Positions 17,109-25,499 of a DNA stretch of 64,000 nt are shown in pieces. The position numbers and the translations under genes are program-made. Positions within the stretch are counted from its first letter, which is position 1. Each line of letters begins with the position of its first letter. Under the pieces are notes generated by a model. The model was not told the origin of the DNA and did not search any database. It saw only the letters and a program-made list of their open reading frames with translations. Origin of the DNA: Bacteroidetes bacterium HGW-Bacteroidetes-16 (GTDB taxonomy: Bacteria; Bacteroidota; Bacteroidia; Bacteroidales; F082); the NCBI GenBank assembly GCA_002840975.1, contig PHDN01000010.1:62001-126000 (forward strand). The letters are read 5' to 3'.

Positions 17109-18158
17109 TTATTCATCCTCCATCAGCTTTTTTATAGAAGCATGATGCGCTTTTACGAGACCTTTTTCGGTAATAATTCCGGTGATATATTTGGCCGGAG
17201 TTACATCGAAAGCAGGATTGTAGGCTTCCGATCCGGGTGAACACACCAACACCTTCACCAGATTGCCATTGGAATCGGTACCGGTTTGGTACAGCACTTC
17301 ATCCTGGCTGCGTTCTTCGATGGGAATACTTTTTCCTGTTTTGCATTCCAGATCAAAAGTGGAGGTGGGAGCAGCCACATAAAAAGGGATCCCAAATTCC
17401 CTGGCCAGGATAGCACGTCCGAAAGTGCCAATTTTATTGGCTACATCTCCATTGGCGGCGATGCGGTCGGCACCCACTATCACCATATCAATCTTACCGG
17501 CAGCCATCAGGTAAGCCGCAGCATTATCCGGAATAATGACATGAGGGATATTGGCATTGAAAAGCTCCCAGGCCGTGAGTCGGGCTCCTTGTCCGCGTGG
17601 TCGGGTTTCGTCCACATAAACAAACACTTCCTTGCCTTCACTTTGCGCCAGGTAAATTGGTGCAAGAGCAGTTCCATAGTCCACGAAGGCTAACCAGCCT
17701 GCGTTACAATGGGTAAGAATGTTGGCTTTTTTTCCGATCAGGGCACTCCCTATTTCTCCAATTTTTTTTGAATCGCTTTCGTCCTGACGGGCTACTTTTT
17801 GGGCTTCCAACAAAGCGTTTTCAGGTGAAATGAGCCCTGCACGATATACCCGGTCCACGGCATAAAAAAGGTTTTTCGCAGTTGGCCGTGTCGATTCGAT
17901 GTCATGTTTGGCTTCACGGATGATAAGAGACTGGTCTTGATCACGTTCCATCAAAAAAGCCTGTGCCATGGCAAAACCTGCGGCAGCGCCAATGGCCCCG
18001 GCACCCCGTATCACCATTTCGGTGATGGCCATGCAGGTATCCCAATAGGTCGGGCATTCATGGATTCTAAACTCGAACGGAAGCAGGTTCTGTTCAATCA
18101 TAAAGACTGAGGTCCCCTCCATCCAAACAGTTTGATATGATTTTTCGCCAACCAGCAT
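17109..18158 (-). CDS. mtnA: S-methyl-5-thioribose-1-phosphate isomerase
   Basis: Converts methylthioribose-1-phosphate to methylthioribulose-1-phosphate in methionine salvage. The 349-residue protein has IRGAGAIGAAAGFAMAQAF, the catalytic cysteine in LTHCNAGWLAFVDYGTAL, DETRPRGQGARLTAWEL and the catalytic aspartate in VGADRIAANGDVANKIGT. These distinguish it from eIF2B-like relatives. No other mtn gene is next to it. It starts 8 bases after the M20 amidohydrolase stop, so the two are probably co-transcribed. Confidence 0.95.
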   Translation of the reverse strand: MLVGEKSYQTVWMEGTSVFMIEQNLLPFEFRIHECPTYWDTCMAITEMVIRGAGAIGAAAGFAMAQAFLMERDQDQSLIIREAKHDIESTRPTAKNLFYAVDRVYRAGLISPENALLEAQKVARQDESDSKKIGEIGSALIGKKANILTHCNAGWLAFVDYGTALAPIYLAQSEGKEVFVYVDETRPRGQGARLTAWELFNANIPHVIIPDNAAAYLMAAGKIDMVIVGADRIAANGDVANKIGTFGRAILAREFGIPFYVAAPTSTFDLECKTGKSIPIEERSQDEVLYQTGTDSNGNLVKVLVCSPGSEAYNPAFDVTPAKYITGIITEKGLVKAHHASIKKLMEDE

Positions 18159-18166
18159 ACAGGTTT

Positions 18167-19357
18167 TTATTTTTCAAGACGTTGTAAAGCCAGCCAGGTC
18201 ATTAATCCAGTACCTGTTTCGATGGCTTTTTCGTCGATGTTAAATGTGTCGGTATGTAAATTTGAAGTGATGTTGAGTGATTGATTTCTGGTTCCGAGCC
18301 GATAAAAACAACCGGGAACCTGTTGCAGGAAATAACCAAAATCTTCAGCAGTAGTGCGTATTTCCAGCTCCACTACATTCTCCAACCCCAAAAATTCAAT
18401 GGCCGCCTCACGTACAAGTTTGGTTTCTTCGGGATGGTTTATTACCACCGGATATCCTTTATCTATGACCACTTCGCATCTTACTCCAAAGGCTTCTGCG
18501 GTGTGGTGCGCAATTGTTTCAATCAGTTGATGCGCCGTGGTTCGCCATCTTTCATCAAAGGTGCGGAAGGTTCCTTTAACGATCACCTCCGAAGGAATCA
18601 CGTTGTGCGCCCCATCGGCGATTACTTTCCCAAACGAAAGTACGGTAGGGATTTGCGTGGGCGCTTTGCGCGAAACTATTTGTTGTAAAGCCACGATGAT
18701 TTGCGCCATGGCCAGTACTGTATCATTGAATTTCTCCGGCATGGCACCATGCCCGCCCCTGCCTGTTATGGTCAGGTTGATTTCATCAGAAGAGGCCATG
18801 TAATCGCCTGACTTAAAGCCTGCCTTACCTGCTTCCAATTCAGGAAATACATGCTGTCCCAGAATCATTTCCACATCCGGGTGTTTGAGTACGCCTTCGA
18901 TGATCATTTGCTGTGCACCTCCCGGCAGGGTTTCTTCAGCCGGTTGGAAAATGAATTTTACACTTCCGTTGAAATCGTCTTTTAAACTGTTGAGTAATTT
19001 GATGGTTCCCAACAAACAGGTCATGTGTACATCGTGACCACAGGCGTGCATAACACCCCGATTCATAGATTTGTAAGACACCTGATTGGCTTCGGTGATG
19101 GGCAATGCATCCATGTCCGCGCGCAAGGCGATGGTGCGTTTCCCGGGATTTTGACCCTTTATCACACCAACAATTCCATGACCGGCAATCCCGGTTTGGT
19201 GGTCAATTCCCCAGCTTGTAAGCAGTTGGCTAATGTAGGCTGCCGTTTCCTTTTCGTGAAAGCTGAGCTCAGGATGCTGGTGCAGGTGATGACGTATGTC
19301 CGTCAACTCTTCAATAAGTTGAGCTGTTTTCTCGCGTATAAAGCTGCTGGTAATCAC
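18167..19357 (-). CDS. M20-family amidohydrolase (N-acyl amino acid / peptide hydrolase)
   Basis: A zinc-type amidohydrolase of the hippurate/IAA-amino-acid hydrolase group that releases amino acids from N-acyl conjugates. Seen: RHHLHQHPELSFHE, ALRADMDALPI, MHACGHDVHMTCLLG, the catalytic glutamates in FQPAEETLPGG, a dimerisation region with ITGRGGHGAMPE, and a C-terminal TAEDFGYFLQ. The frame opens at a TTG at 19381, but that codon lies inside a TACCTTTG promoter element and no ATG occurs in the first 80 codons. The GTG at 19357 (reading VITSSFIREK) is therefore the best start, giving 396 residues. mtnA follows 8 bases on. Confidence 0.88.
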   Translation of the reverse strand: MITSSFIREKTAQLIEELTDIRHHLHQHPELSFHEKETAAYISQLLTSWGIDHQTGIAGHGIVGVIKGQNPGKRTIALRADMDALPITEANQVSYKSMNRGVMHACGHDVHMTCLLGTIKLLNSLKDDFNGSVKFIFQPAEETLPGGAQQMIIEGVLKHPDVEMILGQHVFPELEAGKAGFKSGDYMASSDEINLTITGRGGHGAMPEKFNDTVLAMAQIIVALQQIVSRKAPTQIPTVLSFGKVIADGAHNVIPSEVIVKGTFRTFDERWRTTAHQLIETIAHHTAEAFGVRCEVVIDKGYPVVINHPEETKLVREAAIEFLGLENVVELEIRTTAEDFGYFLQQVPGCFYRLGTRNQSLNITSNLHTDTFNIDEKAIETGTGLMTWLALQRLEK

Positions 19358-19378
19358 AGGGTAGAATTTTGATTTTAG

Positions 19379-19386
19379 CAAAGGTA
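19379..19386 (-). promoter_or_regulatory. -7 promoter element (TACCTTTG) of the M20-mtnA unit
   Basis: Exact reverse-strand TAnnTTTG match; it overlaps the TTG that would otherwise be the first possible start codon, and so decides the start. Confidence 0.55.
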
Positions 19387-19412
19387 CAATTTTTCAGGGT
19401 GTCATTCAGCCG

Positions 19413-19445
19413 AAAAAAAAAAGGTCAAAGAAAAATCTCTGACCT
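19413..19445 (-). terminator. Rho-independent terminator of the atp operon
   Basis: Stem AGGTCA (19422-19427) with TGACCT (19440-19445), extended by an inner AGA/TCT, followed on the reverse strand by ten T residues. It follows the atpG stop by about 27 bases. Confidence 0.85.
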
Positions 19446-19471
19446 GTTTCTTTACTGAAGAATGCGAATGA

Positions 19472-20362
19472 CTATCCATTTTGTGCCTCGGCACCACCCA
19501 CAATCTCCAGGATTTCATTGGTGATGGCAGCCTGGCGGGCTTTGTTGTATGAGAGTTTGAGACTCTTAAGCATTTCATCAGCATTTTCGGTTGCTTTGTG
19601 CATAGCGGTCATACGTGCGCCATGTTCGGCTGCAAAACTGTCGAGCAATGCTTTGTAGAGCTGTACCTTAATGGTTTTTGGCACAATGGCTTCCAGAATC
19701 TCCTGTTTACCGGGCTCGAAAATATAATTGAGCCTGATTCCTGTTTCTTTTTGAGGTGTTTCCTCATTTTTATCCATCACCGGAAGGAGCTGTTCTACCT
19801 GTAGTAACTGGGAAGCCGCGTTTTTGAATTGATTATAAACGAGCATGACTTTGTCAACCTTTTTGTCGAGAAATAACTGCATTATTTCTTCAGCAATGAC
19901 GGTGGTATCGTTAAAGTTGAGGTGATCAAAAATTTCAGTATTCAAAACGGTGGGTTTAAAACCTGCCGACACCAATCCGTCGGCACCCTTTTTTCCAATG
20001 CAGTAAAAATTGACTTTCCCTGCCTTAAATTGTGACGCATATTGATGGTGTACAAGAGAGATGGATTCTTTAACCACGGAGGAGTTAAAGGCACCGCAAA
20101 GTCCTCTGTTTGAGGTAACCGTAACGATTAAAATGTTATTTTCATTCCTGTCGGTAGTAAATTGTCCTTCCCCGTCGTTGTCCATATCGCTGCTAATATG
20201 CTGCATGATTTTGAGCAGATTTTTAGCATAGGGTCGTATATTTTGAATGGCATTCTGTGCGCGCCGTAATTTAGAAGCTGCCACCATTTTCATCGCACTG
20301 GTAATTTGCCTGGTGCTTTTAACGGAGGCAATCCTAACTCTTACATCTTTTAGACTGGCCAT
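19472..20362 (-). CDS. atpG: ATP synthase gamma subunit
   Basis: Central rotor stalk of F1. The 296-residue protein has the N-terminal helix ending IASVKSTRQITSAMKMVAAS and KLRRAQ, the central VTSNRGLCGAFN strand, and the C-terminal helix MTAMHKATENADEMLKSL to YNKARQAAITNEILEIVGGA. Last gene of the operon, with a terminator right after it. Confidence 0.97.
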   Translation of the reverse strand: MASLKDVRVRIASVKSTRQITSAMKMVAASKLRRAQNAIQNIRPYAKNLLKIMQHISSDMDNDGEGQFTTDRNENNILIVTVTSNRGLCGAFNSSVVKESISLVHHQYASQFKAGKVNFYCIGKKGADGLVSAGFKPTVLNTEIFDHLNFNDTTVIAEEIMQLFLDKKVDKVMLVYNQFKNAASQLLQVEQLLPVMDKNEETPQKETGIRLNYIFEPGKQEILEAIVPKTIKVQLYKALLDSFAAEHGARMTAMHKATENADEMLKSLKLSYNKARQAAITNEILEIVGGAEAQNG

Positions 20363-20380
20363 AGTTTACTGAATGGGTGA

Positions 20381-21964
20381 TTATTTATAATATTGACGGG
20401 CCACTTCTGCTGCAACTTTAGTCAGAGTTTCAGTGATTTCGTCCGTGTATTTTCCCTGAGCCAACAATTTCAAGGTTTCTTTGTGGTGGTCTTCCATATT
20501 CATCAGAAATTGTGCCTGGAAATCAATAATTTTTTCCACAGGAACTTTTGACAACAGGTTTTGTGATCCGCAGAAAATAATGGCCACCTGCTGTTCTACT
20601 CTTAAGGGAGAATATTGGGGTTGTTTCAGAATTTCCACATTTCGTTTTCCTTTTTCCAAAACGGCCATGGTAGCGGGATCAAGGTCGGAACCAAATTTCG
20701 AAAAGGCTTCCAGCTCGCGGTATTGTGCCTGGTCGAGTTTCAATGTACCAGCTACTTTTTTCATGGATTTGATCTGGGCATTACCACCCACCCTCGAAAC
20801 TGAAATACCCACGTTGATAGCGGGCCGGATCCCCGAGTTAAACAGGTCGTTTTCCAAAAAAATCTGACCGTCGGTAATCGAAATTACGTTGGTAGGAATG
20901 TAGGCACTTACGTCTCCGGCCTGGGTTTCAATAATGGGCAAAGCAGTGAGTGAACCACCTCCTTTTACCAGTGGTCGGATACTTTCAGGCACATCGTTCA
21001 TTTTCTGGGCGATGTCATCGGCATTGATGATCTTGGCTGCTCTTTCGAGCAAGCGTGAGTGAAGATAAAACACATCACCCGGATAAGCTTCTCGTCCCGG
21101 TGGACGACGGAGCAGCAATGAAACCTCGCGGTATGCCACAGCCTGTTTACTTAAATCGTCGTAGATTACCAGGGCAGGACGGCCTGTGTCGCGGAAAAAT
21201 TCGCCAATAGCAGCACCTGCAAATGGAGCGTAGAACTGCATGGCAGCCGGGTCGCTGGCCGAAGCCATGACAATGGTTGTGTAGGCCATGGCGCCATTGT
21301 CTTCCAATATCTGTTGAATGTTGGCCACAGTCGAACTTTTCTGTCCTGAGGCAACGTAGATACAATAGACAGGCTCTCCCTTTTCGTAAAACTCTTTTTG
21401 GTTGATGATGGTATCGATGGCGATGGCGGTTTTACCTGTCTGGCGGTCACCGATAATCAGCTCACGTTGTCCACGGCCAATGGGGATCATCGCATCGATG
21501 GCCTTGATACCCGTTTGCAAAGGCTCGTTTACCGGTTGACGATAAATCACGCCCGGTGCCTTACGTTCCAATGGCATCTCATAGGTCTGTCCCTGAATGG
21601 GGCCTTTCCCGTCGATGGGGTCTCCCAATGTATTGATAACCCGGCCCAACATGCCTTCGCCTACTTTGATGGAGGCAATCAGGCGGGTACGTTTTACGAT
21701 ATCTCCTTCGTTCAGGTCACTGGTTTCGCCCAACAACACGATACCAACATTGTCTTCTTCCAGGTTGAGCACAATTCCCTTAAGGCCGGTTTTTTCAAAC
21801 TCCACCAACTCACCGGCTTCCACGTTTGATAGGCCGTAAACACGGGCAATTCCGTCCCCGATCTGGAGAATGGAACCCACTTCTTCCAGTGCAGTCTCCG
21901 ATTCGTAGCCTGCAAGTTCTTTGCGAAGAATGGCTGATACTTCGGCTGGTTTAATGTCTGCCAT
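20381..21964 (-). CDS. atpA: ATP synthase alpha subunit
   Basis: Non-catalytic nucleotide-binding subunit of F1. The 527-residue protein has the P-loop [13 protein letters not shown], the [17 protein letters not shown]-like segment (here [16 protein letters not shown]) with the arginine finger, and the C-terminal helical domain. The open frame extends 15 codons upstream into the atpH end; the ATG at 21964 ([17 protein letters not shown]) is the family start. Lies between atpH and atpG. Confidence 0.98.
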   Translation of the reverse strand: MADIKPAEVSAILRKELAGYESETALEEVGSILQIGDGIARVYGLSNVEAGELVEFEKTGLKGIVLNLEEDNVGIVLLGETSDLNEGDIVKRTRLIASIKVGEGMLGRVINTLGDPIDGKGPIQGQTYEMPLERKAPGVIYRQPVNEPLQTGIKAIDAMIPIGRGQRELIIGDRQTGKTAIAIDTIINQKEFYEKGEPVYCIYVASGQKSSTVANIQQILEDNGAMAYTTIVMASASDPAAMQFYAPFAGAAIGEFFRDTGRPALVIYDDLSKQAVAYREVSLLLRRPPGREAYPGDVFYLHSRLLERAAKIINADDIAQKMNDVPESIRPLVKGGGSLTALPIIETQAGDVSAYIPTNVISITDGQIFLENDLFNSGIRPAINVGISVSRVGGNAQIKSMKKVAGTLKLDQAQYRELEAFSKFGSDLDPATMAVLEKGKRNVEILKQPQYSPLRVEQQVAIIFCGSQNLLSKVPVEKIIDFQAQFLMNMEDHHKETLKLLAQGKYTDEITETLTKVAAEVARQYYK

Positions 21965-21983
21965 AGTCTGTCTCTTTTCTGTA

Positions 21984-22541
21984 TTAAAATTTCTTGATGT
22001 AATGTTCATGCGAGAAAACTGATCTCAACTTGTTCAATTCGTTGAGTATGCTCGCATCATATTGATAATCATTAAAATGGAGTACAAACCCACCCACCAT
22101 CTTTTCTTCTACTTTTTCCTGCAGTTCGATGTTCATTTTGGTGGCAAGGGTCATTTTTTCTATTACTTCCTTTCTGAATTTGGCATCGGCTTCCACGGCA
22201 GTGGTAAGCCTGACGGACAGGATGTTTTTAAAATCCTTGTAGATTTCATCAAAGGCATCGCAGATGGGCATGATGTAGCTTTCGCGCCCTTTACGGGTAA
22301 TAAGCAGCAAAAACTTAAGGGTGAGCTGGTGAACATGAGGTTGGAATATCTTTTGCAGCACCCTGACCTTTTTAGAAGTATCGAGGACAGGGTTATTGAT
22401 AATGGCTCTCAGTTGCCGGTTTTCATCGAATACTTTTCTCACCAGAACGAGATCCTGATATACCTGTTCCACAATTTTGTATTCATCGGCTAAATCGAAT
22501 ACCGCCTGAGCATATCTTCTTGATAACAATTTGATTCGCAT
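21984..22541 (-). CDS. atpH: ATP synthase delta subunit
   Basis: Peripheral stalk subunit joining F1 to the b-subunit. The 185-residue protein begins with the OSCP-type helix [17 protein letters not shown], has [19 protein letters not shown], and the C-terminal [20 protein letters not shown] strand seen in delta subunits. Length is standard. Located between atpF and atpA as in other atp operons. Confidence 0.95.
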   Translation of the reverse strand: MRIKLLSRRYAQAVFDLADEYKIVEQVYQDLVLVRKVFDENRQLRAIINNPVLDTSKKVRVLQKIFQPHVHQLTLKFLLLITRKGRESYIMPICDAFDEIYKDFKNILSVRLTTAVEADAKFRKEVIEKMTLATKMNIELQEKVEEKMVGGFVLHFNDYQYDASILNELNKLRSVFSHEHYIKKF

Positions 22542-22553
22542 GCCGGTAATTTC

Positions 22554-23048
22554 TTAGTTTAGGCTGGTTTCTTTGAGTAATTTTTCGGCGTAAGCCATCT
22601 GACGACTTTTGTCCTTCAGTTCTTCGCGCAGTATTTTCTCAGCGATGGAGATGGAATAGGAGGCAATGGTATTTTTAATCTCAGCCAAAGCCGCGTTTTT
22701 ATCGGTAGTAATCTGTTCACGGGCACTTTGGATCATATTTTTTGTTTCCATGATCGATTTCTCACGTGCCTCGTTCAAGATAACATCTTTTAGTTTCCGC
22801 GCTTCTTTCAGGATGGTATCACGTTCTATTTGTGCTTCCTGCATCAATTTCTCATTGCCCAGTTTCAACTCTTCCATGGCTTGCTGCGCCTTTTCTGCGG
22901 CCAGCAATGCATTTTCGATGGAATCTTCGCGCTCCTTTAAAGCGGCCATAATTGGTTTCCAGGCAAATTTGGCCAGCACAAACAATAAAATGCCAAATGC
23001 CAGGGTCATCCAAATAATCAGTCCGAATCCGGGATTAATTAACGACAT
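22554..23048 (-). CDS. atpF: ATP synthase F0 b subunit
   Basis: Peripheral stator subunit. The 164-residue protein has one N-terminal membrane helix (GLIIWMTLAFGILLFVLAKF) and then a long charged helix (about 30-164) starting WKPIMAALKEREDSI. It is separated from the atpE stop by about 90 bases carrying a strong hairpin. Confidence 0.96.
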   Translation of the reverse strand: MSLINPGFGLIIWMTLAFGILLFVLAKFAWKPIMAALKEREDSIENALLAAEKAQQAMEELKLGNEKLMQEAQIERDTILKEARKLKDVILNEAREKSIMETKNMIQSAREQITTDKNAALAEIKNTIASYSISIAEKILREELKDKSRQMAYAEKLLKETSLN

Positions 23049-23089
23049 ATTCTCTACTTTTTAATTAATTACCATTTCATGATGTTATT

Positions 23090-23114
23090 GTGCCGCAGCC
23101 AATCGCTGCGGCAC
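23090..23114 (-). promoter_or_regulatory. Perfect 10-bp hairpin between atpE and atpF
   Basis: GTGCCGCAGC (23090-23099) pairs perfectly with GCTGCGGCAC (23105-23114) around a 5-base loop. In the transcript it lies 23 bases after the atpE stop. It has no T-run behind it (AATAACATC follows), so it looks like an attenuating, processing or mRNA-stabilising element rather than a full terminator. Confidence 0.6.
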
Positions 23115-23137
23115 TTTAACCTGATTGGTGGTTTGGA

Positions 23138-23410
<273 letters not shown>

Positions 23411-23414
23411 TTAT

Positions 23415-24563
23415 TTAGTGATTAATGGTTTCTGAAGAATGGTGTGCTTCCTCTGTGGCCATCCCAAAGTAAAGGGCCGACAACAAGGTAAACACGTATG
23501 CCTGGATAAACGCTACCAGTATTTCGAGTACATCCATAAAAATGGAAAACCCCACTGAGACGATGGAAACCCCAAAACCCAATCCCTGGCTGATTTCGCC
23601 GAAGATAAAGATTAAACTAATGAATCCCAGGATGATGATGTGACCTGCACTCATGTTGGCAAAGAGACGCACCATGAGGACGAAGGGCTTGGTAAACACA
23701 CCCATAATTTCAACAATAGGCATCAACGGTACCGGAATTTTTAACCACCATGGAACACCGGGAGCGTTTACAATATGTACCCAGTAGTTTTTGTTTGCGC
23801 TATAGGTGGTGATGATGAAGGTAAAAGCCGCCAGAACCCCCGTTACACCAATGTTTCCGGTGATATTGGCTCCTCCCGGAAAAAAGGGAATAATACCCAA
23901 CAGGTTGTTGATGAGGATAAAAAAGAAAATCGTCAGCAAGAAAGGTGTATATCTTTCGTAGCGTTTTTCACCGATGGAGGAACGGGCAATGTCGTCGCGC
24001 ACAAAAATGATGATGGGTTCAAGCAGTGACTGTAACCCTTTGGGAGCTTTTCCTTTGCGTTTTTTGTAGCTGTTGGCTACCGAAATAAAAATGAATCCTA
24101 ACAAAAAAATACTGAAGAAAATGGCCAGTACATTCTTTGTAAACGAGAAGTCGAGGTCAGGACGGATTTCAGCTCCGGCATCATCTTTACGTACCAGTTT
24201 CCCTGAATTAAAACCTTCGTCGGAGATAAAATACCCCTGATAGATTCCGTTGTTGTGGTGGAGTTCCGACGACATAAAAAAATGAAATTCACCTTCATCG
24301 TAAAGCATTACCGGAAGTGGGATGGATACATGGGTATGTCCCACCGTGATAATATGCCATTCATAAGAATCGGTGATGTGTTCGATGATCATTTCACCGG
24401 CTTTAAAGTCTTCCTGTTCGATTTCTTCCTGCCAATTTTCCAACTTGTCAACAGGGTTTTTATGATCATGCTGGGCCATCCCTAAGTTGCTTATAATAAA
24501 TATAATAAGCAGTACAATACCCATTCTTTTCAGCCCACTTTTTTGTCTTGATCGATCACTCAT
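23415..24563 (-). CDS. atpB: ATP synthase F0 a subunit
   Basis: Stator half-channel for ion flow. The 382-residue protein has a signal-like first hydrophobic segment, an about 100-residue hydrophilic region (30-130) containing a histidine-rich stretch, then the multi-helix membrane core with the essential arginine in LMVRLFANMSAGHIIILG. Longer than the about 270 residues of the E. coli protein because of that N-terminal region, as is usual in Bacteroidetes. The frame opens at a TTG; the ATG at 24563 is chosen. First gene of the operon. Confidence 0.95.
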   Translation of the reverse strand: MSDRSRQKSGLKRMGIVLLIIFIISNLGMAQHDHKNPVDKLENWQEEIEQEDFKAGEMIIEHITDSYEWHIITVGHTHVSIPLPVMLYDEGEFHFFMSSELHHNNGIYQGYFISDEGFNSGKLVRKDDAGAEIRPDLDFSFTKNVLAIFFSIFLLGFIFISVANSYKKRKGKAPKGLQSLLEPIIIFVRDDIARSSIGEKRYERYTPFLLTIFFFILINNLLGIIPFFPGGANITGNIGVTGVLAAFTFIITTYSANKNYWVHIVNAPGVPWWLKIPVPLMPIVEIMGVFTKPFVLMVRLFANMSAGHIIILGFISLIFIFGEISQGLGFGVSIVSVGFSIFMDVLEILVAFIQAYVFTLLSALYFGMATEEAHHSSETINH

Positions 24564-24774
24564 TTGCAAAGGAAAGTCATTGGTTTAAAACGGGTGCAAT
24601 TTTACAACTATTTGCCGTAATTACAAAATAGTTTTTTTAATTTATTTATTTACTGATCATTATGGTGTTTAGTGGTGATTTTATTGAATGGTTCTAAATA
24701 ACTCAAAACATGTGTTTTTCGCCAGAAAATTTGTATCTTCACGGCAAAGAAACCAGGACTTAATTTTACTTATC

Positions 24775-25272
24775 ATGAAAACCATTTACTTTTTATCCTT
24801 TTTTTCTCTTGCCTTGTTTTTTTCATCTTGCCAGGATTGCGACAAAGATATAAACGTTAGAGACGAAACGCTGGCAGTAGAAAGCCTGCTGGAACAATAC
24901 ATCATTGCAAACGAAAAACAGGACTTTAATTTAATCCAGGATATTTGGTCGCCTGATAGCGACATCATTCTTTATGGCACCGACACCGATGATCGCCTGA
25001 TGGGATGGATCAACATTAAAAATGCGGTAAAGGATCAGTTTTCGCAAATTAGCGAGACGTATATTTCTGTTTCCAATCAACACATCGGAATAAATTGTAC
25101 CGGAAATACCGCCTGGTTTGCCGAAACCCTCAATTATAATTTTATATATAAAGAACAAGCCCGAACTTATGAAGGGCTGCGTTTTACGGGCGTGGTTGAG
25201 AAAATTGATGGTAAATGGATGCTTGTACAGGCGCATCTTTCACTACCTGCCCATGTGGGTATTGGGAAGTAA
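24775..25272 (+). CDS. NTF2/SnoaL-like lipoprotein
   Basis: A 165-residue protein with a lipoprotein signal (LALFFSSC, lipobox FSSC). The rest matches the cone-shaped NTF2/SnoaL-like fold (DUF4440-type): an N-terminal helix VESLLEQYIIANEKQDFNLI, a DSDIILYGTD strand, and the C-terminal GLRFTGVVEKIDGKWMLVQA with HLSL. The fold may be enzymatic or ligand binding; no catalytic residues can be assigned. The frame is open 29 codons upstream, but the ATG at 24775 starts the signal peptide. Monocistronic, divergent from the atp operon. Confidence 0.75.
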   Translation: MKTIYFLSFFSLALFFSSCQDCDKDINVRDETLAVESLLEQYIIANEKQDFNLIQDIWSPDSDIILYGTDTDDRLMGWINIKNAVKDQFSQISETYISVSNQHIGINCTGNTAWFAETLNYNFIYKEQARTYEGLRFTGVVEKIDGKWMLVQAHLSLPAHVGIGK

Positions 25273-25436
25273 GATTTGTGAATTCTTAGGTATTTTTTGA
25301 AGACCTTAATTAGCGATTTGAGGTAAATACTTAGGTCTTTATCGCTTGCGTTTATCTATTGAAAAAACGTGCATTTCAGTTGCGACATCCTTTTTCGGGC
25401 TTGTATTTTTGAAACGTTATAAATTAATTTCCGCCC

Positions 25437-25444
25437 TATTTTTG
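25437..25444 (+). promoter_or_regulatory. -7 promoter element (TATTTTTG) of gatE-gatD
   Basis: Exact TAnnTTTG match, with a TTTG at 25408-25411 as possible -33 element; about 55 bases upstream of gatE. A second TATTTTTG at 25404-25411 could be an alternative promoter. Confidence 0.5.
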
Positions 25445-25499
25445 CCTCAATTATGTTACATTTGGCTCTTTTTTAATATGAATTCATAATTCAGATACA

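Noticed and set aside
19382-19405. Further upstream start for the M20 gene
   Set aside because: An in-frame TGA closes the frame within 15 bases of the TTG, and the region is promoter sequence.
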